46,376 bases of DNA, taken from contig NZ_JANIKD010000018.1 of the NCBI RefSeq assembly GCF_024580955.1, positions 1 to 46,376 on the forward strand. Direction: 5' to 3'. Both the position numbers and the translations under genes were made by a program. Each line of letters opens with the position of its first letter. Within the stretch, counting starts at the first letter, position 1. The stretch comes from Corynebacterium sp. 122RC1 (GTDB lineage Bacteria; Actinomycetota; Actinomycetes; Mycobacteriales; Mycobacteriaceae). Shown piece by piece: positions 9,388 to 18,708 of this stretch. Below the pieces are notes generated by a model, which worked only from the letters and a program-made list of their open reading frames with translations, was not told the DNA's origin and did no database searches.

Positions 9388-10178
9388 GCCGGCAGGTCGT
9401 AGTGGCCCTCGTGGTGGACCACGAGGCCGTCGGCAATAAGTGAATCCAATGCCACCTGGCGCATCGAGGGGTCGGGCCAAGCAACATCAACGCTTGGCAC
9501 CGGCCCCTTTTCGCGCAGCAAGGCCAGGATCTTCCCGCGCACCTGCCGGTGGCTGCCAGCAAACCTCCCCTGCTTCCGCGTCACCTCCACAGTGCCGTCC
9601 CATTGGCAGCGCCCACTGAGTGGGCAGGCCCCACACTGGGGGTTCTTGGTGCACACGAGTGCGCCTAGCTCCATGAGGGCCACGGAGGCTGTGGGCGCAT
9701 CGGTGAGGGGAAGCAAGTTTTCTACTGCCTCGATGGTGGGTTTGATGCCGAAGGCGCGGCTGACCACGCGGCGGACGTTGGTGTCCACCACCCCAACTCG
9801 CTGCCCGTAGGCGAAGGCTGCTACGGCGCGGGCGGTGTAGTCGCCCACCCCCGGTAGTTTGAGCAGGCCCTCGACGGTGGTGGGCATGCCTTCTTCGGCG
9901 ACGATGCGCGCGGCCTCTTGGAGGCGCAGCGCCCGCCTTGGGTACCCTAAGTTCGCCCACGCGCGGATAACCTCGCTGGTTGGGGCGCTGGCGACGTCGG
10001 CAGGCGTGGGCCAACGCCGCATCCACGCCTCCCAGAGTGGCTCGACGCGGGAGACCTGGGTTTGCTGGCTCATCACCTCGCTGACGAGCACGCCCCAGGC
10101 GGTGGTGTGCTCATTGCGCCACACGATGGTGCGTTTGTGGGTGTGATACCAAGAAATTACGGGCAAAAGTTCATTCAT
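9384..10178 (-). CDS. mutY: MutY adenine DNA glycosylase
   Basis: Removes adenine mispaired with 8-oxoguanine. Visible are the catalytic glutamate region (LVSEVMSQQTQVSRV), the helix-hairpin-helix LPGVGDYTARAVAAF, the catalytic aspartate in VVDTNVRRV and a four-cysteine cluster. The cysteine spacing in the DNA is C-x5-C-x2-C-x5-C, one residue shorter than the E. coli C-x6-C-x2-C-x5-C. At 264 residues it lacks most of the C-terminal NUDIX-like domain that recognises 8-oxoG. The start at 10178 faces the carbonic anhydrase gene across 17 bp. One CACTSAGTG palindrome lies inside the cluster codons (9614-9622). Confidence 0.88.
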   Translation of the reverse strand: MNELLPVISWYHTHKRTIVWRNEHTTAWGVLVSEVMSQQTQVSRVEPLWEAWMRRWPTPADVASAPTSEVIRAWANLGYPRRALRLQEAARIVAEEGMPTTVEGLLKLPGVGDYTARAVAAFAYGQRVGVVDTNVRRVVSRAFGIKPTIEAVENLLPLTDAPTASVALMELGALVCTKNPQCGACPLSGRCQWDGTVEVTRKQGRFAGSHRQVRGKILALLREKGPVPSVDVAWPDPSMRQVALDSLIADGLVVHHEGHYDLPA

Positions 10179-10195
10179 GCGTGCACAATTGAACC

Positions 10196-10804
10196 ATGAA
10201 TGAAAGAGATCCAAAAGCTGTATGGGAAGCACTGCTAGAGGGCAATGAGCGGTTTGCCAACGGCACCCCAATGCGCCCGCACCAGGAGCTGGAGCGACGC
10301 CTGGAGTTGACCAAGGGGCAGTCGCCGAGGGTGTGCGTGTTTACCTGCGGTGATTCCCGCGTACCGGCGGAAATCCTGTTTGACGCCGGCCTGGGGGACA
10401 TCTTCGTGGTGCGCACCGCCGGTGAAGTGGTGGACTCCGGCGTGATGGCCTCCCTGGAGTTTGCCGTCAGTGGCCTCGGGGTGGAAGTTGTGGTGGTGCT
10501 GGGTCATGAAAGCTGCGGCGCGGTGAAAGCAGCGGTGGAGGTGCTCAACGGTGCGGAGGTTCCTCAGGGACACCTGCGTACCTTGGTGGAGCAGATCACC
10601 CCTTCGGTGCTCGAGGCCCGCACCCAGGACCACCTCACTTCTGGGGACTTTGAGCGTCACCACGCGGATGCCACCGCTCGTAAGGTTCTGTATAAGTCGC
10701 CGGCGATCAAAGAGGCCGTGGACCGCGGAGATACTGCCGTGGTGGCTGCGCGCTACCGGCTTTCCGACGGCGCCGTGGAAACCGTAGCCACTTACGGGCT
10801 CTAG
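10196..10804 (+). CDS. Beta-class carbonic anhydrase
   Basis: 202 residues; interconverts CO2 and bicarbonate, needed for carboxylases at ambient CO2. Zinc ligands are C51 (in TCGDSRVP), H104 and C107 (in GHESCGAV), with the D53-R55 dyad of the catalytic site. The mRNA may be leaderless: CACAAT at 10184-10189 ends 6 nt before the ATG and no ribosome site is visible. It is divergent from mutY with only 17 bp between, an arrangement I recall from C. glutamicum. Confidence 0.92.
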   Translation: MNERDPKAVWEALLEGNERFANGTPMRPHQELERRLELTKGQSPRVCVFTCGDSRVPAEILFDAGLGDIFVVRTAGEVVDSGVMASLEFAVSGLGVEVVVVLGHESCGAVKAAVEVLNGAEVPQGHLRTLVEQITPSVLEARTQDHLTSGDFERHHADATARKVLYKSPAIKEAVDRGDTAVVAARYRLSDGAVETVATYGL

Positions 10805-10858
10805 ACACGCCCAAACAAAACCTCAACGCGCTGGTGATCACCGCTTATTCTGGTAGGC

Positions 10859-11485
10859 ATGAACAGGCTTCCAGAGGTGTACTACCAGCGCAGGCGCGCC
10901 GCCGCGGCGGCAATTCTGGTGATTGTTGTGCTGCTATTGGTGGCGGTGTTTGCTCTTAACCGCCCCGATACTTCCGCGCCGGCGGCACAAACCTCCACGG
11001 TGATCACCACCACCACCGCGGCGCCAGCCTCTGCAAGCTCCGAACCCACGGAAACCGAAACGGAAACCCAGACTCCAGCCGTTACCGAAGCCAGCGGCTG
11101 CACCTTGGCTGACCTTGAGATCACCGCAGAGACGGACTTTGCCAACTACCCGGCGGACTCGCAGCCGGTGTTCTACATGACGGTGCGCAACCCCACTCAG
11201 GAAGATTGCGTGATCAACCTGGACCAGGACGTGCTGCGCTTTGAGGTCTACGCGATGGACACCAACCAGCGCATGTGGGCAGATATTGACTGCAACCCAG
11301 CGGTGGGCAACGGTGAGGAAACCTTCGCTGCCGGCTCGGAGCGCTATTTCGAGGCAACGTGGTCGCGCACCACGAGCGCCCCTGAGCAGTGTGAGGACCG
11401 AGCCCCCGTGCCGGCGGGCAGCTACTACTTGCACACCGTGGTGGGGGATAACCCCTCACAGCCTGCCACGTTCAATCTCCAGTAG
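10859..11485 (+). CDS. Membrane-anchored extracytoplasmic protein, unknown function
   Basis: 208 residues. A basic N-terminus (YYQRRRAA) is followed by one transmembrane segment (about 14-34), a Thr/Ser/Ala/Glu-rich linker with TETETETQT, and an extracellular domain of about 130 residues with four cysteines (C77, C113, C140, C173 by my count) that could form two disulfides. The domain has Ig-like or DUF4232-like spacing but I cannot name it. A -10 TATTCT at 10846-10851 lies 7 nt from the ATG, so the mRNA is probably leaderless. The 3' end overlaps convergent radA by 30 bp. Confidence 0.75.
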   Translation: MNRLPEVYYQRRRAAAAAILVIVVLLLVAVFALNRPDTSAPAAQTSTVITTTTAAPASASSEPTETETETQTPAVTEASGCTLADLEITAETDFANYPADSQPVFYMTVRNPTQEDCVINLDQDVLRFEVYAMDTNQRMWADIDCNPAVGNGEETFAAGSERYFEATWSRTTSAPEQCEDRAPVPAGSYYLHTVVGDNPSQPATFNLQ

Positions 11486-12817
11486 CGCTTCCTTGATGGT
11501 GCCTACGGGGCGGATTTCCAGCCCCGCGGGCGCCTTTTGTTTTGTTCCAGCGGGGAGGATAGCGCGCTCGTAGCCAAGGCGGGCGGCCTCCTGTAGGCGC
11601 TTGTCCAGGCCGGGCACGGCGCGGATTTCTCCCGCCAGGCCTACCTCGCCAAGCACGATGGTGCGGGGTGGCAGCGGGGTTCCACTGAGTGCGCTGGCTG
11701 TGGCCAGCGCGATTGCGAGGTCCGCTGCGGGCTCGCCGATTTTCAGCCCGCCCACGGTGGCCACATATACCTCTTTATTGTGGGTGGGTTTGCCGCCGCG
11801 GGCGCCGAGCACGGCGAGGACCATGGGGACTCGGGTGGCATCGAGGCCTGTGACTGCCCTGCGGGGCGATTTGGATTCGGTGTGCACCACGAGTGCCTGG
11901 ACTTCGGTGAGCATGGGGCGAACCCCATCCATGGCTACGGTGACCGCGGTGCCATCGGGGGTTTCACCGCGGTGGGAGAGGAAGAGTCCGGTGGGGTCGG
12001 GGACTTCGTGGATGCCGTCGCTACGTTGTTCAAAGCAGCCCACCTCGTCGGTGGCGCCGAAGCGGTTTTTGATGCCACGGAGCATGCGGAGGCTGAGGTG
12101 GCGGTCGCCTTCGAAGTGCAGCACCACGTCAACGAGGTGCTCGAGGACGCGGGGGCCGGCGACGTTGCCGTCTTTGGTCACGTGGCCCACCAAAATGATG
12201 GGCACGCCGGTGGTTTTGGCCAGGGTGGTGAGCGCGGCGGTGACTGCGCGGGTTTGGGCAACGCCGCCGGCCACCCCCTCCACACCGCTCGCGTGCATGG
12301 TCTGCACGGAGTCCACGATAAGCAGGCTGGGTGTCAGCTCGCGGGCGTGGCCGAAGATCACATCGAGTTCACTCTCTGAAGCCAGGTAGAGGCTGTCCAC
12401 GAGGGCGTCGGTACGCTGCGCGCGCATGCGCACCTGCCCCGCTGATTCCTCCGCGGTCACATACAGTGCCGTGCGCCCCAGCTTCGCCCACTTGCTGGCC
12501 ACCTCAAGAAGCAGGGTGGATTTGCCGACACCAGGTTCACCCGCGAGCAGGATCACTGAGCCTGGCACGATGCCGGAGCCGAGTACTCGGTCCAGCTCGG
12601 AGATGCCGGTGGGTAGGCTGGTCGCGGCCGTGGGGTCAACGTTTGTGATGGGGGTAGCGGGGGAGGTGGGGGTAAGTACTCCCACTTTGCTTACCGACGC
12701 AGGCGTCGGGGCTCCTTGTTCCATGGAACCCCAGGCGCCGCACTCCGGGCAGCGTCCAAGCCATTTAGGTGACGTGTACCCACACTCGGTGCAGGTGTGC
12801 TGTGGTTTCTTGGCCAT
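11456..12817 (-). CDS. radA: RadA (Sms) DNA repair ATPase
   Basis: 453 residues. The N-terminal C4 zinc finger uses C9, C12, C23 and C26, Walker A GEPGVGKST is at 93-101, the RadA-specific KNRFG motif is present (IKNRFGATDEVG), and a Lon-protease-like C-terminal domain ends the protein. It acts as a branch-migration helicase in recombination. ATG 12817 (MAKKPQHTC) is the family start. The longer frame to 12865 runs through a triple tandem repeat and is rejected. In the copy nearest the gene TACAGT ends 6 nt before the ATG, so a leaderless message is possible. Confidence 0.94.
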   Translation of the reverse strand: MAKKPQHTCTECGYTSPKWLGRCPECGAWGSMEQGAPTPASVSKVGVLTPTSPATPITNVDPTAATSLPTGISELDRVLGSGIVPGSVILLAGEPGVGKSTLLLEVASKWAKLGRTALYVTAEESAGQVRMRAQRTDALVDSLYLASESELDVIFGHARELTPSLLIVDSVQTMHASGVEGVAGGVAQTRAVTAALTTLAKTTGVPIILVGHVTKDGNVAGPRVLEHLVDVVLHFEGDRHLSLRMLRGIKNRFGATDEVGCFEQRSDGIHEVPDPTGLFLSHRGETPDGTAVTVAMDGVRPMLTEVQALVVHTESKSPRRAVTGLDATRVPMVLAVLGARGGKPTHNKEVYVATVGGLKIGEPAADLAIALATASALSGTPLPPRTIVLGEVGLAGEIRAVPGLDKRLQEAARLGYERAILPAGTKQKAPAGLEIRPVGTIKEALLEIERGRL

Positions 12818-12820
12818 GCG

Positions 12821-12850
12821 AACACTGTAGAACACTGTAGAACACTGTAG
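12821..12850 (-). repeat. Three tandem copies of a 10-bp unit before radA
   Basis: On the plus strand AACACTGTAG is repeated three times without change. Read toward radA each unit is CTACAGTGTT. Two degenerate neighbours (around GTGATCT, 12851-12866) continue the pattern. The first copy places TACAGT, a plausible -10, 6 nt from the radA ATG. Confidence 0.8.
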
Positions 12851-12959
12851 ATCACCTGAGATCACCGTCTACTGAGTGGGCTTGGTGGGTATGTCATAAT
12901 TCCTTGGTGGGTGATTTTTTTCTAGGATGATTTTGGTGCTTTACGCCACCACAAGAAAC

Positions 12960-13008
12960 TTAGGAAAATATAAGAGTTAGTGGTAGTATCGTCTTAGAAA
13001 ATTTCTAA
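12960..13008 (+). promoter_or_regulatory. Promoter and palindromic operator of the surface-protein gene
   Basis: -35 TTAGGA (12960-12965) and -10 TAGTAT (12984-12989) are 18 nt apart. Just downstream is a perfect 7-1-7 palindrome, TTAGAAA-A-TTTCTAA (12994-13008), covering the likely transcription start. This position suits a repressor site. The region is AT-rich relative to its neighbours. Confidence 0.45.
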
Positions 13009-13039
13009 CAGCAAGATTGAAGCAGGAATGGAGGTGCCC

Positions 13040-14671
13040 GTGAGCAAGTCTGTTCGTCGGGCGGCAGCGGCAGCAATGGCGCTGAGCTTCAGTTTTGCTG
13101 TATCTCCACTCGTTTTGGCGCAGGACGTAGACGGCTCACAGCCTGCTACGGACGTCGTTACCGCGCCAGCTGCCGCGCCCACTACAACGCCCGCGGTGAT
13201 TGCGGACGACATCGTGGGCTCCATCCCCAGCCCCGTTGATGCGACGGTGACCCGCACTCTGCGCGATGCCGAGGGGAACGTTCTGACCGACGGCTCCACC
13301 TACCAAGCTGGCACCCGCCTGAGCCAGATCATCCACTTCAATCTCAACGAGATTCCTGAGGATGGCGACTACGTGACTTTCCAGCTCACAGGCTTCAGGA
13401 TTTCCCGTGACGTGGGATTTGACATCCACGACGATCGCGGCAACCTCATAGCTGTGGGTTCCATCTCCACGTCTGGTGAAGGCATCATCATTTTCAACAG
13501 CCACCTCGCCGAGGAGAACCGCCGCGTCCGCATCAACCTGGAGCTCGGCTACATCCCCGCTGGCATGGAACACAAGCCTTCCTCGGTGGAATTGGGTATT
13601 GACCACGAGCTATTTACCCTCTCCGTTGCCTACTCTCAATTGCCATGGTTTGTGCGCACTGTGGGCCAGGAAATGACTGTGGTCATCAATCCACCGGAGC
13701 GCGACCTCACCAACGTCATCATCCGTGCATCAGGTACCGACGGCGCCAGCATCCACTCGACCGGCGCTGCGCTGCCCGAAGGGGTCACTCTGGTGGAGGA
13801 AAACGGCGAGATCTTCTACAACATCGCGCACGTGCCCGCCGGTACTTCCATGGAAATTCCCGGCATTGGGGTTGAGGGCGTGGAAGATAGCAAGGTGCGT
13901 TTTGAGATCACCTCTGACCAGACCCGGTCCTACGGCATGAATGTGCCGGCGCCAGTGCGGGTGGTTGAGCCTACGCCAGACCCAGAACCGGAACCTACTC
14001 CGGAGCCCACGCCGGAACCTACTCCGGAGCCAGAACCTGCGCCCGAGCCAGAACCTGCGCCGGAACCAGAGCCAGAGCCTGAGCCCGAACCAGAGCCAGA
14101 ACCTGAGCCTGCGCCGGAACCTACTCCGGAGGCTCCTGCTTTCCCTTATGAAGTTCTTGCTCCAATCATCGGTGCGGAGCTCGTTCCTCAGTTCTGGGCG
14201 CAGCCAAGTCCCGATCCGGGTCCGGATGCGGGTCCGGCTCAGGTGCAGGGGCAGGGTCCAGCTCCTGGTCCGGCTCCGGATTCGGGTGCCCAGCCAAATG
14301 CGCAGGCAGCGGAAACGCATCCGAATGGTGAAACTACAGAGTTCCAGGAGTCTGAGTTGCCCTCGGAGATTCAGTCTCTTGTTGCTGTGACACCCGCTCT
14401 GGCGTTCCTGCCCGGCCTGTTCGGTCAGGGCATTGGGCAGGCCGGTGAGGTGGTGGGCACTGTGGAAGTGAGGGACGAAAATATCCCTGTGCCTTCCGCT
14501 GCCGATTCCGATGGTGAGCAATCCAACGGTGTGGTGGCTGCACCCCTGGAGACGCATGAAATCCAAGTTGCCCAGCCTTCCCGTGAGCTGGGACTGCCCA
14601 CCGTGCTGCTGAACATGGTGGCTGCAACTGTGCTTGTGGTCGGCTTGGTGGTGTTAATCCGCCTGATTTAA
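13040..14671 (+). CDS. Secreted/cell-surface protein with Pro-Glu repeat stalk
   Basis: 543 residues from GTG 13040, which has GGAGG 5 nt upstream; the ATG at 13028 lacks one. Signal peptide of about 28 residues ends LVLA-Q. A folded beta-rich domain (about 30-305) is followed by a long PEP/PEPT repeat (about 310-365), a Pro/Gly/Gln-rich linker, and a single C-terminal transmembrane helix (TVLLNMVAATVLVVGLVVLI) with a lone R. There is no LPxTG sorting motif, so it is probably membrane-held and spans the wall through the rigid Pro-Glu stalk. The repeat DNA (about 13966-14130) is likely to vary between strains. No family recognised. Confidence 0.72.
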   Translation: MSKSVRRAAAAAMALSFSFAVSPLVLAQDVDGSQPATDVVTAPAAAPTTTPAVIADDIVGSIPSPVDATVTRTLRDAEGNVLTDGSTYQAGTRLSQIIHFNLNEIPEDGDYVTFQLTGFRISRDVGFDIHDDRGNLIAVGSISTSGEGIIIFNSHLAEENRRVRINLELGYIPAGMEHKPSSVELGIDHELFTLSVAYSQLPWFVRTVGQEMTVVINPPERDLTNVIIRASGTDGASIHSTGAALPEGVTLVEENGEIFYNIAHVPAGTSMEIPGIGVEGVEDSKVRFEITSDQTRSYGMNVPAPVRVVEPTPDPEPEPTPEPTPEPTPEPEPAPEPEPAPEPEPEPEPEPEPEPEPAPEPTPEAPAFPYEVLAPIIGAELVPQFWAQPSPDPGPDAGPAQVQGQGPAPGPAPDSGAQPNAQAAETHPNGETTEFQESELPSEIQSLVAVTPALAFLPGLFGQGIGQAGEVVGTVEVRDENIPVPSAADSDGEQSNGVVAAPLETHEIQVAQPSRELGLPTVLLNMVAATVLVVGLVVLIRLI

Positions 14672-14680
14672 CAGTGAAGG

Positions 14681-14729
14681 GAAAGCCGCCACCGAGGTGA
14701 GAAGTTGAGGCCTCGGTGGCGGCTTTCGT
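14681..14729 (+). terminator. Rho-independent-like terminator after surface-protein gene
   Basis: Perfect 16-bp arms at 14682-14697 and 14711-14726, GC-rich with A-run entry and T-run exit (AAAGCCGCC ... GGCGGCTTT), loop of 13 nt, 10 nt after the stop codon. Confidence 0.8.
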
Positions 14730-14752
14730 CTTAGTTGGGGTGCTCAGACAGC

Positions 14753-14792
14753 AAAAAGCTCCCCGTGAGTCCAACTCAATTCACGGGGAGCT
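14753..14792 (-). terminator. Terminator of the minus-strand lipoprotein gene
   Basis: Inverted repeat AGCTCCCCGTGA (14757-14768) and its complement (14781-14792) with a 12-nt loop. Read on the minus strand the hairpin is followed by TTTTT, 26 nt beyond the lipoprotein stop. Confidence 0.8.
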
Positions 14793-14817
14793 CATAGGCT
14801 ACAACCTAGGTGACAAA

Positions 14818-15375
14818 TTAGTGGCCTTCGCCTGCGCCTTCGCCGATGACGCGGTCATTCTCACCGGAAGGTGCAACTGGCATGGAGACGGTGGAGTTCA
14901 CAGTGACTTCACCGGAGCCGAAGTTGAAGACCACGGGAACGTTGCCGCCAAAGGCGAGGCCGGTGTTCTCCAGGGTTGCGTCCACGAGCTGGTAGCACTG
15001 GCCTTCTGGCTCGGTGAGGAGGTCCATCTCCTCGGGGAGGCCGCCCATAGCAACACAGCCCTTGTCCAGGGTCACTGGCTCGGAGAGGGTCACTGGGGTG
15101 CCGTCCACGGTGATGCCGCGGAGGTCGTAGCTGCGGTCTGCGGTGTCCAGGTTGGCGGCAAAGAACTTCACGCCTGCCTGGCCTTCCTCGTTCACGTGCA
15201 CGGTGACATCACGGAGCTGCACACCTTGGTACGCGCTGAAAGCGCCATCCACTGCAGGGACCTGGGAGGAGGTTTGGGTGATTTGTCCGGCGCTGCAGGA
15301 TGCGAGTGCGAGCGCAGAGGTGGCGGCTACTGAGATCAGCGCGCCACGGCGTGCTGCAGACTTCAGGGACTTCAC
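14818..15375 (-). CDS. Lipoprotein of unknown function
   Basis: About 185 residues from GTG 15375. GGAGG overlaps the upstream ATG at 15390, so the GTG is the better start. A basic N-terminus and hydrophobic segment lead to the lipobox LASC, giving a lipid-anchored extracytoplasmic protein. The mature part has two further cysteines (in DKGCVAMGG and GQCYQL) that may pair, and Ig-like strand spacing (VQLRDVTVHV, RSYDLRGITVDG). A similar lipoprotein next to carD is known to me in corynebacteria, with no assigned function. It is divergent from carD across about 190 bp. Confidence 0.8.
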   Translation of the reverse strand: MKSLKSAARRGALISVAATSALALASCSAGQITQTSSQVPAVDGAFSAYQGVQLRDVTVHVNEEGQAGVKFFAANLDTADRSYDLRGITVDGTPVTLSEPVTLDKGCVAMGGLPEEMDLLTEPEGQCYQLVDATLENTGLAFGGNVPVVFNFGSGEVTVNSTVSMPVAPSGENDRVIGEGAGEGH

Positions 15376-15564
15376 GAGTTCGTCCTCCATAGGGTAAAAG
15401 GTGGCGTAAATCGTTCTTAACTCTAGTATTTGTTGGCCCCTCACATCTAGTTTCCGGCAAACGGGGGCAAACTTTCGGTGTAGGGGTTTTCGAGCCTTTT
15501 AAGGGCGCGTTTTCCATGGTCGTGGTAGCATTGGCGAGTTACGAACCAGCAAGGGAGTAGATGC

Positions 15565-16149
15565 ATGGAATTCAAGGTCGGCGATACCGTTGTGTACCCA
15601 CACCACGGCGCGGCTGTCATTGAGGCTATCGAGCACCGGGAGATGGGTGGGGAGACCCTGGAGTACCTGGTCCTGCAGATTCACCAATCCGACCTTGTGG
15701 TCCGCGTCCCCTCCAAAAACGCTGAGCTCGTGGGCGTGCGCGATGTGGTGGATGATGAAGGTCTCCAGCGCGTCTTTGGCTTCCTTCGGGAGACGGACGT
15801 GGAGGAGGCTGGAAACTGGTCCCGCCGTTTCAAGGCCAACCAAGAACGCCTTGCTTCCGGTGATGTGAACAAGGTCGCAGAGGTGGTGCGTGACCTGTGG
15901 CGCCGCGATCAGGGCCGTGGACTTTCTGCCGGTGAGAAGCGCATGCTGGCCAAGGCTCGCCAGGTGTTGGTGGGTGAGCTGGCGCTCGCGGAAAACGTGG
16001 ATGACGCCAAGGCCGATGCCTTTATGGAGGAGGTCAACGCCACCATCGAGCGTCAGCGCGCGGACGGCGTTGCAGAGCCCACCCCACAGCTCGCGGACGA
16101 TGACGCCGACCTGGACCTCGATGATCTCAACTTCGACGACGAAGATTAA
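15565..16149 (+). CDS. carD: CarD-family RNA polymerase-binding regulator
   Basis: 194 residues. The N-terminal Tudor-like RNAP-beta-binding domain ([20 protein letters not shown]) is followed by a helical DNA-binding domain with the basic/aromatic surface [27 protein letters not shown]. An acidic tail rich in Asp (about 170-194) is corynebacterial. CarD stabilises open complexes, notably at rRNA promoters. A ribosome site AAGGGAG lies about 6 nt before the ATG. It is followed after 4 bp by ispD, so ispD-ispF-cysS-rlmB may share its promoter. Confidence 0.96.
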   Translation: MEFKVGDTVVYPHHGAAVIEAIEHREMGGETLEYLVLQIHQSDLVVRVPSKNAELVGVRDVVDDEGLQRVFGFLRETDVEEAGNWSRRFKANQERLASGDVNKVAEVVRDLWRRDQGRGLSAGEKRMLAKARQVLVGELALAENVDDAKADAFMEEVNATIERQRADGVAEPTPQLADDDADLDLDDLNFDDED

Positions 16150-16153
16150 CTCC

Positions 16154-16822
16154 ATGACCTTCGCCCTTATCGCAGCAGCCGGCCAGGGCACGCGCCTTGG
16201 CGCCAACATGCCCAAGGCGATGGTTCGCCTTGCCGGCCGTACGCTGCTCGATCACTCAGTGGCGGCGATGGAGGCCTCCGGGGCAATCCAGGAGATCCTG
16301 GTGATCATCCGCCCGGAGATGGAAGCACAGGTCAAGGCGGAAATCGGCGCCCGCGCGCGCATTGTGTACGGCGCCGGAGAGCGCGCTGACTCCGTTTGGG
16401 AAGGCCTCAAAGCAATCCAGGCCCAGGAGGGCAGGGTGCTGATTCACGACGCTGCCAGGGCCCTCACGCCCCCAGCGATGATCGCGCGCGTCGCTGCCGC
16501 TCAGGCGCCCGCTGTGATCCCGGTGGTGCCGGTATCGGACACCATCAAGGAAGTGTGCGGGTCAACGGTACAGTCCACCCCAGACCGCTCCACGCTGCGG
16601 GCGGTGCAAACTCCCCAGGCCTTTGATCTGCGCACGTTGCGTGAAGTTAATGCCAAGTATTTTGCCCAGCGCAGCTTTGAAGCCACGGATGACGCCTCCC
16701 TCATGGAATGGGCTGGCATCCCGGTGGAGTGCGTGGAGGGAGACCCTCTGGCTTTCAAAATCACCACCTCGCTGGACCTCTTGTTGGCCCAAACCCTCAT
16801 CGATGCTCAGGAGCACCAATGA
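16154..16822 (+). CDS. ispD: IspD, MEP cytidylyltransferase
   Basis: 222 residues; attaches CMP to 2-C-methyl-D-erythritol 4-phosphate in the non-mevalonate isoprenoid pathway. The N-terminal loop [13 protein letters not shown] has the glycine/arginine CTP site, with MPKAMV in the role of the usual P-K-Q/A segment. Also visible are [10 protein letters not shown] and [10 protein letters not shown], both family blocks. The stop overlaps the ispF start in ATGA, so synthesis is coupled. An exact CACTCAGTG lies at 16253-16261. Confidence 0.95.
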   Translation: MTFALIAAAGQGTRLGANMPKAMVRLAGRTLLDHSVAAMEASGAIQEILVIIRPEMEAQVKAEIGARARIVYGAGERADSVWEGLKAIQAQEGRVLIHDAARALTPPAMIARVAAAQAPAVIPVVPVSDTIKEVCGSTVQSTPDRSTLRAVQTPQAFDLRTLREVNAKYFAQRSFEATDDASLMEWAGIPVECVEGDPLAFKITTSLDLLLAQTLIDAQEHQ

Positions 16823-17295
16823 TCATTCCCCGCGTAGGTGTGGCTACGGACGCCCACCAGATTGAACAAGGTAAGCCCTGCTTCATCGCCTGCCTGGAGT
16901 TCCCGGAGGACCACGGTTGCGAGGGACACTCAGACGGTGACGTAGTAGCCCACGCCATCGTGGATGCATTACTTTCCGCCGCGAATTTGGGCGACCTCGG
17001 TTCCTTCGTAGGCGTTGGCCGCAAGGAGTACCAAGGCGCCTCCGGCGCCCGCCTGCTGGCCGAATGTAAGGCGCTACTGAGTGAGAAGGGTTTCACCATC
17101 GGAAACGTGGCGTGCCAGTTGGTGGCCCAAACGCCGAAGATGGGCCCGCGCCGTGAGGAGGCGGAGCGTGTGATTGGGGAGATCCTCGGCGCGCCGGCGA
17201 GTGTTTCTGCTACTACTACGGATCGCTTGGGTTTCACTGGCCGTGAGGAAGGGCGAGCCGCAATAGCCACCGCTGTGGTGTGGCAACTAGACTGA
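16819..17295 (+). CDS. ispF: IspF, MEcPP synthase
   Basis: 158 residues; cyclises CDP-ME-2-phosphate to 2-C-methylerythritol 2,4-cyclodiphosphate with release of CMP. Metal-binding D11 and H13 (ATDAH), the [11 protein letters not shown] block with the third metal histidine, TPKMGP and the [15 protein letters not shown] signature are present. It overlaps ispD by 4 bp and is followed within 5 bp by the chosen cysS start. Confidence 0.95.
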   Translation: MIIPRVGVATDAHQIEQGKPCFIACLEFPEDHGCEGHSDGDVVAHAIVDALLSAANLGDLGSFVGVGRKEYQGASGARLLAECKALLSEKGFTIGNVACQLVAQTPKMGPRREEAERVIGEILGAPASVSATTTDRLGFTGREEGRAAIATAVVWQLD

Positions 17296-17300
17296 GCGGC

Positions 17301-18698
17301 GTGACCTTGAAGATTTTTGATACCGCCACCCGCACTTTGAGAGATTTTGTTCCCCTGCGCGAGGGGCACGCTTCCATTTACCTCTGTGGTGCAACGCCGC
17401 AAACGCAGCCGCATATTGGGCATGTGCGCTCCGGCGTGGCTTTTGACATCCTGCGCCGCTGGCTTCTGGCCAAGGGCCTGGATGTGGCGTTTGTGCGCAA
17501 CGTGACGGATATTGATGACAAAATCTTGACCAAGGCCAGCGAGCATAATCGCCCCTGGTGGGAGTGGGTTTCCACCTATGAGCGCGAGTTCACCAAGGCC
17601 TACAACATCTTGGGAGTGCTGCCGCCTTCCGTGGAGCCACGCGCCACGGGGCACATGACTCAGATGGTGGAGTACATGCAGCGGCTCATTGATGCCGGCT
17701 TTGCCTATGAGGCGCAGGGCAGCGTGTACTTTGATGTGGCTGCCTGGACCGCGGCCCCCAACTCCGATTACGGCCATCTCTCCGGCAACCGCGTGGAGGA
17801 GATGGAGCAAGGGGAGACGGACAACCTGGGCAAGCGCGGCCCGCAGGACTTTGCTCTGTGGAAGGCTGCGAAGCCCGGCGAACCCTCGTGGCCCACCCCT
17901 TGGGGTCCGGGGCGCCCTGGGTGGCACTTGGAGTGCTCGGCAATGGCCACCTGGTATTTGGGTGGGGAGTTCGACATCCACTGCGGCGGCCTTGACCTGC
18001 AGTTCCCGCACCACGAGAACGAGATTGCCCAGGCTCACGCGGCTGGTGACGGTTTTGCCCAGTACTGGATGCACAACCACTGGGTCACCATGAGCGGTGA
18101 GAAGATGAGCAAGTCTTTGGGCAACGTGCTCAGCGTGCCCAATATATTGGAGCTGGTGCGTCCCGTTGAGCTGCGCTATTACTTGGGCAGCGCCCACTAC
18201 CGTTCCATGCTGGAGTATTCCGAAGCCGCGCTGCAAGAGGCAGCCGCCGGGTATCGCCGCATTGAAGCCTTCCTTGGGCGCGTCGGCAATGTTGAGGCCA
18301 CGGCCTGGCCGCAGGAGTTCGAAGCCGCAATGGATGAGGACCTCTCCGTGCCTAAGGCGCTGGCAGTGATTCATGGGCATGTGCGGCAGGGCAACAGCGC
18401 GCTCGCTGCCGGGGACACCACCGCCGCGCACAAGATCGCCGGAGAGCTGCGCGCCATGACCAAGGTGCTGGGCATCGACCCCACTGAGTGGGAGGACAGC
18501 AGCCAGCAGCAATCCGACGCCGCCATGTCTGCCCTCGACGCACTCATTACCGCGGCGCTTCAGGAGCGCACAGACGCCCGGGCGGCCAAGGACTGGGCCA
18601 GGGCAGACGCGGTGCGGGATCGGCTCCAGGCCGCCGGCATCAGCGTGGTGGACACCCCGGAGGGCCCCACTTGGGAGCTTTCCGAAACACAATTTTGA
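17301..18698 (+). CDS. cysS: Cysteinyl-tRNA synthetase
   Basis: 465 residues from GTG 17301 ([12 protein letters not shown]), the family start; an earlier in-frame GTG at 17280 lies inside ispF and is disfavoured. Class I features: zinc ligand C29 in LCGATPQ, HIGH at 38-41, zinc Cys/His in WHLEC and [10 protein letters not shown], and KMSKSLGN. It charges tRNA-Cys. An exact CACTGAGTG is at 18482-18490. The rlmB start follows 10 bp after the stop. Confidence 0.96.
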   Translation: MTLKIFDTATRTLRDFVPLREGHASIYLCGATPQTQPHIGHVRSGVAFDILRRWLLAKGLDVAFVRNVTDIDDKILTKASEHNRPWWEWVSTYEREFTKAYNILGVLPPSVEPRATGHMTQMVEYMQRLIDAGFAYEAQGSVYFDVAAWTAAPNSDYGHLSGNRVEEMEQGETDNLGKRGPQDFALWKAAKPGEPSWPTPWGPGRPGWHLECSAMATWYLGGEFDIHCGGLDLQFPHHENEIAQAHAAGDGFAQYWMHNHWVTMSGEKMSKSLGNVLSVPNILELVRPVELRYYLGSAHYRSMLEYSEAALQEAAAGYRRIEAFLGRVGNVEATAWPQEFEAAMDEDLSVPKALAVIHGHVRQGNSALAAGDTTAAHKIAGELRAMTKVLGIDPTEWEDSSQQQSDAAMSALDALITAALQERTDARAAKDWARADAVRDRLQAAGISVVDTPEGPTWELSETQF

Positions 18699-18708
18699 GG
18701 ATTATTGA

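Noticed and set aside
12817..12840. LexA/SOS box at radA
   Set aside because: CGAACA half-sites occur in the repeat but no complete inverted SOS box is visible.
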